From Topomyia yanbarensis (taxonomy: Eukaryota; Arthropoda; Insecta; Diptera; Culicidae): a stretch of DNA of 64,000 nt. The stretch covers positions 13,888,001-13,952,000 of the forward strand of contig NC_080672.1 of NCBI RefSeq assembly GCF_030247195.1, read 5' to 3'. Every line of letters starts with the position of its first letter. The first letter of the stretch is position 1. Shown piece by piece: positions 10,084 to 19,050 of the stretch. The translations under genes were made by a program, and so were the position numbers. The notes beneath the pieces were generated by a model. The model was not told where the DNA came from, made no database searches, and saw only the letters and a list, made by a program, of their open reading frames with translations.

Positions 10084-10880
10084 TCATTTTTTTAGAAACT
10101 ATTGTTTCTTCAAGTTCCACGAAAAAAAAATCAACAAAAATAGAAAATATTTACTATTAGTTTTCAGTCATTTTAATTCATTTTCTTTAGAAAAACGAGA
10201 GTTACCTCTTGTATTAGAAAATTCTCAAATTGTTTTTCTTGGTTTTAAGAAAATACCAAAATGGAAATACTTTTAAGAGAATTTAAAAGGCCATTATTTT
10301 GGCATTTAAAGCTAGCGTAGAGTCTTCGTTTAAAAAATCACCTTAAAATGTTGCTTGATTATGATTCGGTATTTTTCTTAAAATTAATTTGAAGACAATA
10401 CCGTAAAAAGAAGATCTCGGCTCTGCACGCTTGCGTGAATACACTATTTTAGTTTTATTTCTTCTCCGTATGTAAAATGTTCATTATTTGTAGAGTTCTG
10501 AATTACTTAGACGATTCATTTTAAAAGGCCTAAGCACCAAATGGTAAAACAGGTTCCTGATTTCATTCAAAAATCTTTTTCAAACGCAACATATACTTTT
10601 TGATTTCTTACGATGACATACATGACAAACTGTGTGTGACAAAATCGGTATTAGGGTGAATCCCAATCTGAATAAAACTTGAAGGTTGAACAACAAACCA
10701 TTATGTCCCTGCCATCGACAGTAGATTGATTCCGGATAGCTGCGATTGTGATTCTCCAACGCAACAACCCTATTTTCATCCTTCAACTCAAAAACCATCC
10801 GATCAAAGTAGACGGGTGCGCTATAGAATTCTACGCTGTATGCTGTATGCTATATGTCGTGTACCTCAAAAGTCATAACA
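10084..10880. other. Intronic, nothing recognised
   Basis: No transposon signature. Lies just downstream of the Ten-m exon donor. A TGTATGCTGTATGCTATATGTCG short repeat occurs at about 10837-10859. Confidence 0.5.
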
Positions 10881-10900
10881 AGCTAGTATGCAATACTCAC

Positions 10901-11181
10901 ATGGCTGGCGGCACGTGTTTGGCGTGCGTTGAAACCGCTCAGCACCTCCTTGAAGTGGTACTGGGTGTGCGTCGGTAGGGCATTGCGCCGGGCGTAAACA
11001 CCGATCGAAGCCCCGCGCGGTATTCCGTAATCGAACTTGACGTAGGCCGGTTCCGACTGGTAGAACTGCATGTTCCAGTAGCTGTACGGGGGGATCTCCT
11101 TCGACAGGCGCTGACCGAGCGTGATCTGCGAGAAGGTGGTGCCATCGGGTGGGAAACTTCGTGCTGGGAATGTTCGTGCAC
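10901..11181 (-). CDS. Ten-m: Ten-m (teneurin) exon: conserved extracellular block before the EGF repeats
   Basis: Exon of 281 nt. The acceptor is ACAACCAG/GT (AG 11183-11182); the donor is CCAGCCAT/GTGAGT (GT 10900-10899). It enters in phase 1 (the codon completed is Gly, giving GARTFPARS) and leaves in phase 0 after His. The protein reads ARTFPARSFPPDGTTFSQIT, then LGQRLSKEIPPYSYWNMQFY, QSEPAYVKFDYGIPRGASIG, VYARRNALPTHTQYHFKEVL and SGFNARQTRAASH. This is almost identical to my memory of Drosophila Ten-m immediately upstream of the EGF-like repeats, so it is the main evidence for naming the gene. The next exon (continuing LSITREV...PGHWFVSLYND in flies) is not seen between here and position 1. 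That implies an intron of at least 10.9 kb downstream. Confidence 0.95.
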
Positions 11182-11739
11182 CTGGTTGTAGTTTTTTGTT
11201 GTTGTTGTTGGTGGTGGTGGTTTATTTTCGTTTGGTGCGAGGGATAGGACACAGAGAGCACAGAAACACACAAAAATACAGAACAGTAGGCCCCGCCCGG
11301 GTTGTTTTGGGGGTAGTGCAGGTACAGAAGTTTTGGTTTTTTTTTGGTTAGCAGGAGTGAGAGGAGAGAAGAAAAGAAAAAAAAGATGAGAAAAGTTAGT
11401 ATACAACAGGAGCACTGACTTGGTGGCTTGTTTTAATGCCTCGAAAGTGGATGAACGCTTTGTGAATATTAATTAATTTCTATGCTAACGCGAAAGTTAA
11501 TACAGAAGTGAGCAGAGTGAAGCATGCAAAGCATTTTTCCTCCGACTGAGGATGAGTTTTCCCGGATGTAAAAGAATGGCTGAACGTGTTAGCAAGGTAT
11601 GGAATGTCGATTTTGGGTTAGCTCTTCGGATGGTTCCTTGAGATGTTTAATTCTTTTTCGTTGCTGGTGATGGAGTCTTTTATATGTCTTCCGCTATGTA
11701 CACGTCGTCACGGATGATTTTAAATTTGCATTAGCTCAC
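11182..11739 (-). other. Ten-m: Ten-m intron (558 bp)
   Basis: GT-AG intron between the linker exon and the pre-EGF exon. It starts GTGAGC and ends in a CAA-repeat-rich stretch, then CAACCAG. I see no transposon in it. The ACAACAACAACAAAA tract next to the acceptor is unusual because it replaces a normal polypyrimidine tract. Confidence 0.85.
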
Positions 11740-13608
11740 CTTCCAGGATTAGAATCGGCGGTGGGGTAATCTTTGGGCATTCCCACACTGGTGGCATCGT
11801 ACCGTCTGTATCTTGTTCAGTGATGGTCGTTTCCGTAGATTGTTCCTCGGATCTTGACACCGTGGATTTTATCTCATTTGTTTTGAAATCAGGAGCTTCG
11901 GAGCTATCTTCAACCTCTTCAAAGGAACCACTTTCATCGATTACATTTATTACCTGGTATTTTTCGAAAAGTGAAGAATTGGGACATTTTATAGGACAGG
12001 GTGGAGCAGGTGGTGGTTCAGGTGGACAAGAATGGTTTGAATCAACAGTTTCTCGATCGAATTCGGATGGGTTCGGCCGGGGAATATACTCGGATGGAGT
12101 TGGTATCGATACCTGCAGAACATATACCGAGTGCTGAACTGTCCCGGTCCCATTGTCCGTTGCTATAGATATATTGACTAACAAACGTGGCAAAACAGGA
12201 CCTTCTTTTTGCTCGTCATTCGATCCAACAGCTTCGTGAACCAGATAAATCGGTACCTGAGGAGGACTGATGGGAACAGGAACTATTTGGCTTCTATTCT
12301 CCACAGGCGAAGGCAGCGTGTGAATTTCCACACGTTCCGATTCTTGACCCTGTTTTTCCTGAACGTTCTTATAGTAAAGCTTATTTCTTGTTTTCCTCAT
12401 CTCTTCACCACTAATTGGACCATCTTCGAGGCTAATGAGCTCAACGTCCACAACATCGTCCATCTCCGCACCGTTGAGATGTTCGTATAGTGCCAATGGA
12501 TCATCATTTGGCAGTTTCTCCTCCTCGATGTAACCAAGTTTAGCAACGTAATCTAGCTGGATATCGTCAGCAGAAGACACGACCGAGACCACCGTACTTG
12601 ACTCCACATCAAATGAATTATTTGTGATTAAATCAGGATCATTGTTAGTTGTAACATATGTTATGTCATTATCATTAGCGGTAAAAATTTCATCAGCATC
12701 CTCTTGCTCATCCGGCTGAGAATCGTAATCGGATGAGCTGGTGCTCGCAGTTGATTGAAAATTCAGCTCATACTCCCCGTCGTCGTCGTCGCCGTTGTCT
12801 TCGTCGACGACGGTGTCGTGGTTGTCGTCATCGCCATATGCTGGTTGCTCATTTGACTCCAGCGTACCGGAAGCGGAAGATAGCGGTAATGATTGTGATT
12901 GTGATAGAGTGGAAGATGAATAGGTGGAAGGTGAAGTAGTTGCGGTAGTAGAGACAAACAAAACATCAGAAACAATAGGACCAACACCGTGCGCGGCAGA
13001 AGAGTAGACGTGGGATAATGATGCCGTTACGTCACCACCCAAGTCGTCGTCGTCGGCGTAGGATGAACTAACACCATTATCGTTAATACCATCACCGTCA
13101 CCGCTAGTAGTAGTAGATTCTACGCTAATATCATGCAAAACTAAATTATCTGAATAATCAGCATGCCAGTCAGCAGCCATTTGCGGTTGTGACATCCCTG
13201 CTTCAATCCCCTCAAGGTTGTCTAGGTGATTGGTGTTAGAAACACTTCTACGCGGTCTACTGTGTTGCGAAGATGGAATGTTTACTGTACCTCCGTTGTT
13301 GTTGTTGTTGCTGTTGGCATTGCTAATGCTATTGCTGTTGGCCGGCGCGGTTGACGCCGCGGACGATGACGCGGAGGTGGAAGCGGAACTTAACGAGGGC
13401 GAATCGGCGGCACTGCTGCCGCTGCTGCCACCACTAAGACCGTCGCTTCCAGCTGATTTTGCCCGTCCGGAAGCCGGACCACTTCCCACTTCCGAGGCCC
13501 GATTCGCGTCCGCTATCGTACTTTTGGCTGCAGAGATTTCTGCTTTTTCATCGACTAGAACTGTACAGGGGTTGGTGGTTGGATATGATATACTTAATAC
13601 ATTAGATG
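11740..13608 (-). CDS. Ten-m: Ten-m (teneurin) exon: long juxtamembrane extracellular linker
   Basis: Open throughout for 1869 nt (623 codons), phase 1 at both ends. I chose the acceptor CATTCGCAG at 13611-13609 because it has a pyrimidine-rich tract. The sequence after it, ending NPCTVLVDEKAE and then AAKST, aligns with the PPCSVLV...AAKST that I recall following the Drosophila Ten-m helix. A second AG at 13562-13561 is also in frame and would remove 16 codons. The donor is GGAAG/GTGAGC (11739). Content in order: Gly/Ser/Ala-rich region; a short poly-Asn run (13309-13295); RPRR/S furin-type site (13258-13247); Ser/Thr region; strongly acidic Asp/Glu tracts; several N-glycosylation sequons; a Pro/Cys patch (HSCPPEPPPAPPCPIKCP); then WECPKITPPPILILEG. 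The region is low-complexity and probably disordered, and much longer than the roughly 130 residues in the short Drosophila form as I remember it. It carries no stop codons and preserves splice phase, so it is very likely real coding sequence. Confidence 0.88.
13291..13608 (-). other. Ten-m: Possible short version of the Ten-m linker exon (alternative 5' splice site)
   Basis: Within the long linker exon the minus strand reads AACAACGGAG/GTACAG at 13300-13285. Using this GT (13290-13289) would give a 318-nt exon, also phase 1 to phase 1. Joined to the next exon it would encode NNNNNGGARTFPARSF. As I recall, the short Drosophila Ten-m isoform reads NANNGGARTFPARSF at the same junction. The donor is only moderate by consensus (GTACAG rather than GTRAGT). 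This form would lack the RPRR site, the acidic tracts and the Cys/Pro patch. Confidence 0.45.
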
Positions 13609-14791
13609 CTGCGAATGATAATAGAATTAAGATTAATTAGCTTGTTTTTCGTTACAGATACAGATGGAGTGGCCGCCGCATGGAACACACCGATAGTTGG
13701 GGGCTGGTGGCGGTGGAGACAGTTTAGTGGGAAACGATGCGAAGTGGGAAACCGCACAGCAAACATAAACATAGCAGACTGTGAGGGTACGCGTTTGACA
13801 GTGAGTGATGAATATGTGTGGAATCCCGAGTCGGTACATTGATAAGAGTGCTTTTTCGTTGACATTTGGCAAACATGATCACACAACTTAATTTTGGTGA
13901 AAAACGAACCACATCCAGAGCTGACATTCTACGCGGGATTAAGGTATGTATGTTGGGCTTTAATGTTAGCTTCTGATGGGAAAGAAAGGAGCATATGTGT
14001 GTAATGAGTCGTCAAACAGGATAAATCCTAGCTGAAACCGTAGATTCCCCTTGCGCTATTTTCCTTTAATGGTCACTTGAAATTGGAAGCCCCTAATTTC
14101 GTATTCGGTAGCACAGATATACAGACACAAGGCTCGGCAAAATTCCATTTGCCGTAAAGCAAATTGAGTGATTAAAAATCACCGAAAATTGCTCCCCTCA
14201 GAATGCGCGTTGATGCCTATTCCGGGCGCAGGGTTAGGGAGTTTTAATGACATGATATAGAGTTTCTACCGCTCACATTTCGTACCGCCACCTTTGTTCC
14301 ACGCAAGAACGGTCAAAAGTAGGGTTTGTGCAAAATTAGCTTTTGTCCGATGCTGCCTGTTTCGGACGCACACGTACTCAAACACTATCCCGAGCCGGTT
14401 TTTTTTGCTGGCCGCCACCCTCACAGACGAGGATACCAAAAGTTAATGGCATAGCATTTTCGCTTTGATTCCCGTCCCGTTTGTTTCGGTCGGGTCGGGG
14501 ACAGTGTTGCCATTTTAACAAAGCAATATGGGGGAACTTTAGAATTTCTCCGAAAAATCTGAACCAATCTAGTTTTACTTACAAATCGTTAACTAGATAA
14601 TTCAGTACACGCGGCACCACTGGTCGGAGGGCGTAGAGTAACCCAGTGGAAACATATCCCCGCCATCCACGATGCCAGCGGAAAGGATTTTTATGTGCGC
14701 TTTGACCCGTTCGCCAAAACTATCGGTGTTCCCGGCGCGGCTCTCCTATAATTATGCTATTAAATTTGAATTAAAAAAAACTAACAATTAC
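13609..14791 (-). other. Ten-m: Ten-m intron (1183 bp)
   Basis: GT-AG intron between the transmembrane exon and the linker exon. The donor is GTAATT; the acceptor is preceded by CTTAATTCTATTATCATTCG. I see no transposon and no additional exon-like open frame with plausible splice sites in it. Confidence 0.82.
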
Positions 14792-15058
14792 CTGTTAATA
14801 ATAATGTTATAACAAGTATAACACTTAATAATATAACTAGTATAGCCGTACACTTCCATGTACATTTGGTGAAGGTGAAGCCTTTGCGAAAGTTCAGCGG
14901 CGCTGAGTAGTGATGTGACGGGGGACCACACATGGCGCTCCGGGGCGGTAGGACCGGACCCATGCAGTTGCGGTCGTAGCTCTTGAGTGTGTCCTTCGTG
15001 GGAGTTGAACAGGCGGAGCCCGTTTTGTAGTCTATCGGTGATCCCTTGTTGTTAATGG
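14792..15058 (-). CDS. Ten-m: Ten-m (teneurin) exon: end of cytoplasmic domain plus transmembrane helix
   Basis: Internal exon of a teneurin, a type II transmembrane adhesion protein used in synaptic partner matching and muscle/neuron development. The acceptor (AG at 15060-15059) follows a long CT-rich tract; the donor is ACAG/GTAATT (GT at 14791-14790). Exon length is 267 nt, phase 1 in and phase 1 out. It encodes INNKGSPIDYKTGSACSTP, then a stretch with MGPVLPPRS and HHYSAPLNFRKGF, then KCTWKCTA and a hydrophobic helix (about 17 residues, ILVILLSVILVITLLL). The INxKGSPID...SACSTPTKDTLK and HHYSAPxNFRK blocks match my memory of Drosophila Ten-m just before its membrane segment. Basic residues before the helix fit a cytoplasmic N terminus. 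The TM sequence itself differs from the Drosophila Ten-m helix I recall and looks more like the KCxWKCTA type of other teneurins. The preceding cytoplasmic exons are not visible in the window. Confidence 0.92.
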
Positions 15059-15066
15059 CTGCAATT

Positions 15067-15885
15067 AGAGAAAGAGAGAGAGAGAGGGAAAAATGAATAC
15101 AGGGGATGAGTAAACATAATCTTTGAAAAATTGAAATTTAAGGGTTACACATTAGCCAGCGCTATAATTTGGGATCCCCAATACAATTTAGCAAATTGGA
15201 TGAATACGTAATGATAGACTGCTGGGTGCTGTTTAGTAGATCCCATCCTATTTGGCAGGTGTATACCGGAGGGTCTGCCAGCATCAAATAATATCAGTGT
15301 TCTGTGTTTTTTTGTTCATTCCTTCCAATGATGGAAGAAAAGTTTCACGTCATGCTCAGTAGGCCCATAACAACAGCAACGAACTCGACAATTCGATCGA
15401 AGTATACTTTCCCACACGTGGTGTTCCGTTTAACGTTGCCACGTCTTGATGTTTTACGACCGACCGGCTACGCTACCCGGTTGCTTTGCAAAATAAACAC
15501 ATTAAGAATAATTTGGATCAACAGATCTTTGCAGCGTGTGACACGTGCTTTCGCTAAATCGCGGCACGCGTTCGCAGCCATTGACAAAACGAGATTCTCC
15601 TTCGCCTCCGTGTCTATGTGAGTGCTGTGTTACTACTGTGTTTTCGGGGTGCGCTTCACAATTTTACGATTTTGTTGATCCCTATTTTTCGATGGCGGCG
15701 TAACGTGCAAAGAATTATTGGGATTAATGTGCCATGTTTGAATATTAATACACTCTTATAATACTGATGTAACTGGTACTGGTGTCTTCTATGAATTCGT
15801 CATGTTTCTATTGCTTTTTATTGGTGTTTAGGTTGTTTTGAGAGGAGATTCTTAGTGCATTAGGAAGCTCGTGAAGCAATATACC
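15067..15885. other. Ten-m intron next to the TM exon, then possible LINE 5' leader
   Basis: A (GAGA)n tract at 15067-15090 is the minus-strand polypyrimidine tract of the TM exon. From about 15.4 kb the sequence may be the untranslated leader of the LINE that begins at 15.89 kb. No defined start was seen. Confidence 0.4.
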
Positions 15886-15889
15886 ATGT

Positions 15890-16603
15890 CACAACGAAAT
15901 TCTGGCCAAATCTAATAGCATTCTAGTGGAAAAGACTGATAGCATGAAGTTCTGGAAAAATGAAATGAGTAAGAAGATTGAGTCATTGGAAGATGTTATC
16001 GGGTCACAAATACAACGGACAGTGGAAGGTATCAAACAAGAAATATTGCGGGAGTCAACTGAACGCAGAAAGTTAGTCAAACAGAAATCGTGCTCATTTG
16101 CTGAAGTTTTGAAAAAAGGAAGTGTTGTTGACGGAAAAGATTCCACACCGGTTTGTCCGAGCAGGGACTTCAAACCTAAAAAACGGCTTAAAGTTGAAAA
16201 CGGTGAACAAAATTAGGCATTTACTAGCAAAAGCTCTAGTTCGTTGAAACCACAATCCCGAAACAGCCTCGTAAAAACAGGCCCGTTATTATAGTACAAA
16301 CAAAAGAAATGAATCAAAGTGCCAGAAAATTAAATTAAAGAATGAATGCGTAACCAAATTGATCGTGCATCGAATAAAATTCTAACAGTTCGAGAAGGCA
16401 ATGGTGGCTTAATTAACATTGTTTTTAAAAGTGCAGAGGAAGTAGAATCATTTACGGCACGGGTAAGCGAGAAGCTTGTGGAGAATTATGAAATCTCAGT
16501 TTCGAAACCGCCATAACCAAGATTGAAGATTGTGGGTATTGCAGATCAGATGTCCGAGAGTGACAATGAAAATAGTTTAAAAGAAGAAAATAAAGCAGTG
16601 AAC
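15890..16603 (+). pseudogene. Jockey-type LINE ORF1 (gag-like), broken
   Basis: One open segment (15895-16215) has a coiled-coil-like, Lys/Glu-rich frame (EKTDSMKFWKNEMSKKIESL, then IQRTVEGIKQEILRESTERR, KQKSCSFAEVLKKG) and a basic C-terminal part KPKKRLKVENG. After frameshifts a second segment (16344-16600) reads NKILTVREGNGGLINIVFKS, AEEVESFTARVSEK and PRLKIVGIADQMSES, a typical LINE ORF1 RNA-binding domain. Stops and frame changes show it is inactive. The endonuclease domain follows at 16.68 kb in the same orientation. Confidence 0.65.
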
Positions 16604-16604
16604 T

Positions 16605-16634
16605 TAACCCTTAAATGCGCAATGTTGTTTTAAA
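16605..16634. mobile_element. Truncated TTAA MITE end
   Basis: TTAACCCTTAAATGCGCAAT followed by GTTGTTTTAAAA equals one end and half of the palindrome of the MITE at 6561-6696. It lies between ORF1 and the endonuclease domain of the LINE. The other end is missing. Confidence 0.6.
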
Positions 16635-16683
16635 AACCGGGAATGGATATGTTCCCCCGAAGCTAGACATACAGATACTGCCT

Positions 16684-17240
16684 CCGTTGAAATGAATTCC
16701 TGTTTCCAGCTCATAAGATACTACCGGAACGTGAGAGGACTACACACAAAGATCGATGAGCTGTTCGTAGCTGTATCCGACACAGAGCACGTTGTCGTTA
16801 TCCTGACAGAAACATGAGTGAATGAGGAAAATCAATTCACTGCAGAGTTCGGTTCTAGATAAACGGTCTATAGTAGCGATCGTGACTCGATCGTTGCGGG
16901 TACAAAAAAGCGGTGGAGTACTCATCGCTGTTTCTTATCGGTTAGAGTCCAAAAAAAAACTATCCTAGAACAACTGTGGGTGAACATTAACAGTCATGAT
17001 GCTAGCACATGTGTAGGCGTAGTATATCTCCCTCTGGACTCCGCAGATAACATAAACGTAATTCAGAATCATATTCACTCCGCACTTGACATTGCTAATT
17101 CGCTAGAACCTCAAGCTTTCCTTTTGTTATTTGCTGATCACAAACCAGCCTGGTCCTGTATGTCGTCGATCCTGACACAACTGCGCCCTATACCATACCA
17201 CTTTGGTTCATTCGACGACTTCGAGAACTTAAACGACTGA
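16684..17240 (+). pseudogene. Jockey-type LINE endonuclease domain, broken
   Basis: Frame starts SCFQLIRYYRNVRGLHTKID and continues ELFVAVSDTEHVVVILTET, a stop, then TVYSSDRDSIVAGTKK, a frameshift, ILEQLWVNINSHDASTCVGV, VYLPLDSADNINVIQ, and LLLFADHKPAW where an active enzyme has a GDFN-like motif. The YYxNVRGLxTK start and the TET motif are typical of AP-like endonucleases of this clade. Several stops and loss of the GDFN residues make it dead. The matching polymerase lies at 20.6 kb, separated by later insertions. Confidence 0.7.
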
Positions 17241-17331
17241 GAGCAGCTGCGCTTCGAGGAAGAGAACGGTCTTCCTTCTAGCATGATTTAGCAAATGACA
17301 CTTCTAACACGACCCGCGGCATTTGCAACCT

Positions 17332-17637
17332 CCACTGGAAAACAGACAGAGAAAGAATGAGCGGAACGGTGAAAATTCACCTTTTTATTGGAAACACTGA
17401 GAAAAGATATGTCCTCAAGCAGGAACCTGCGATCTTCCAGTCTCTAGATGGGTGCGTTAGCCACTCCGCCATCGAGGAACTGTGATGGCCAACAGTATCG
17501 TGATCACCGCCACAGCCTCCAATACCTCCTAATTGAGGACATATCTTTTCTCAGTGTTTCCAATAAAAAGGTGAATTTTCATCATTTCTTCATTCGCACC
17601 GTTCCGGTCATTCTTTCTCCATCTGTTTTCCAGTGGA
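17332..17637. mobile_element. SINE foldback: inverted repeat around a tRNA-Ser/Leu-like head
   Basis: Arms 17332-17418 and 17533-17637 are inverted copies (CCACTGGAAAACAGA...GATATGTCCTCAA). The right arm has a 16-bp insertion. The 114-bp spacer holds, on the minus strand, a tRNA-like sequence: CGATGGCGGAGTGGCTAACG (class II A box) and GATCGCAGGTTCCTGC (B box). It reads continuously into the left arm, so the structure is a complete SINE joined head-to-head to a second SINE body. It interrupts the LINE. Confidence 0.7.
17412..17486 (-). other. tRNA-like head of the SINE (not a functional tRNA)
   Basis: GGCGGAGTGGCTAACGC resembles the A box of class II (Ser/Leu) tRNAs, and CAGGTTCCTGC the B box. 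There is no proper acceptor stem closure and the sequence runs straight into SINE body, so it is a promoter relic. Confidence 0.6.
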
Positions 17638-18639
17638 CACGTTCATAAAAATCCTTGAAAAAGGAAAAAGACAAGACACACGTCAAAACAAGGAATATTT
17701 GCACAACCTGTTTTCAAAACCTTCTCCGAGTGCATTTGAAACAGTTCCGACTACTCCAGCACAGCTTTAAATCGGACGACCCGATGTTCCCATGTAATGC
17801 AATGAGCCTAACGTCCGTTTTTCCGAAGAAGAATAATCACGTTTTTACGTTACGAAAACAAGACCATGAACCAAAATCAGGTGGTTTATAGCTATGTTCA
17901 ATTTCAAACCTTTTGTAACGTCAGCATAACGCTTTTATTACTGGAAATATTGGTTTTTGTTTTGTAAACTTCAGTCATGGTGAGTACCAAATTGATTTTC
18001 TGTTCGTGAACTAGTTCACAACTTTATGGACATTATTCATAAATCCAAAGGTGATTCATGATGTTATTCATATATTTATGAATAAAATATTCTATTCATT
18101 CTATTCAAAAAAAATCTATTCAAAATCAAAATATTCTAGATATTTTTTCGCGAACTATTTCACAAAACTCAGAATTTTATTCATGACTCCATTCGATCCT
18201 CGTGAGTTAATTCATGATTCTTAATATATTAGTCACGGTCCGGTATCCGTCCGTGAAAGAGTTAACAAAATCAAGGAATATTATTCATAAATTCGTGAAC
18301 TGGTTCATGATTCCTAGTTCAAGAACCACGACCATGCTTGCCCATGATATAAATCACAAAATTTTAAAATATATTATTCACAATCCAATATCCGTGCTCG
18401 AGATATAGTTCACAAAATCATGAAAAATTGTCCATGTATTCGTGAACTGGTCCATGATACCCAGTATAATAGTCTGTTTATGATCGTGAAATAGTTGAGG
18501 ATGATGATGGTCCCACCTCATACCCCTACAAAGGTGTGAGCTGAACGATTTATCTAATAGATAATTGATATTTTTACACATGACTAAACCAGTAAACAAA
18601 ACAAATACGGACTGGTTAACTGTTCAGATATAGATTTTC

Positions 18640-18822
18640 CTTCAAAAGACCGCAACCAAATAGGCTTCAAACATTTTGCAAGCAACCAGAGTCTATCAAG
18701 CAAATTTCCATCCCGGGAAGATGCTTGATGGAATAGGGAATTGAACCTAATATCCTCAATTTTCGACAATAACAAGGCAGACTCCTCCCACCTGACTAAG
18801 ATATCGCTACTACCACATACAA
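18640..18822 (-). mobile_element. tRNA-derived SINE, first of a tandem pair
   Basis: Minus strand reads GCGATATCTTAGTCAGGTGG (A-box region, near 18785-18806) and ATTAGGTTCAATTCCC (B box, 18735-18750), followed by a body matching that of the neighbouring SINE. Confidence 0.6.
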
Positions 18823-18904
18823 AGATAAAAAGTATCGAGTATGGTAGCAGTGCAGAGCCTAGCCGATTTATATTATCAACGTCAGACCCCAGACTAATCT
18901 ACCA

Positions 18905-19050
18905 CTAACACAAGGCAATCAAGAGAAACTCCCACCTGGGAATACCCTAGATTGATCGGGAATTGAACCCGAAGTCTTGTCATTTCAGAAAGAATAATCA
19001 AGGCCACTCCCAACGAACTAACTCCGGTATTACCACAATCGCAGCGATAC
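18905..19050 (-). mobile_element. tRNA-derived SINE, second of a tandem pair
   Basis: Minus strand reads GGAGTTAGTTCGTTGGGAG (A-box region) and TTCGGGTTCAATTCCCG (B box, around 18955-18973). Its body (CTAGGGTATTCCCAGGTGGGAG...CTTGATTGCC) aligns with the first copy in the same orientation. Confidence 0.6.

Larger units (their letters stand above)
1..10900 (-). other. Ten-m: Ten-m downstream intron, partial
   Basis: Begins with the strong donor GTGAGT at 10900 and runs out of the window. Everything listed below 10.9 kb lies in this intron, unless an unseen exon splits it. No EGF-repeat exon (regular Cys spacing) was found on the minus strand here. Confidence 0.75.

Noticed and set aside
10939..11415. 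158-codon and 135-codon minus-strand frames overlapping the pre-EGF exon
   Set aside because: They read the Ten-m exon and its intron in the wrong frames. The teneurin frame has flanking splice sites and strong protein similarity.
13230..13640. 136-codon + strand frame (Leu/Ala-rich)
   Set aside because: Antisense of the Ser/Asn-rich Ten-m linker. Codon repeats of the sense strand keep the antisense open.
17412..17486. Functional tRNA-Ser or tRNA-Leu gene
   Set aside because: A and B boxes are present, but the fold is incomplete and the sequence continues into a SINE body.
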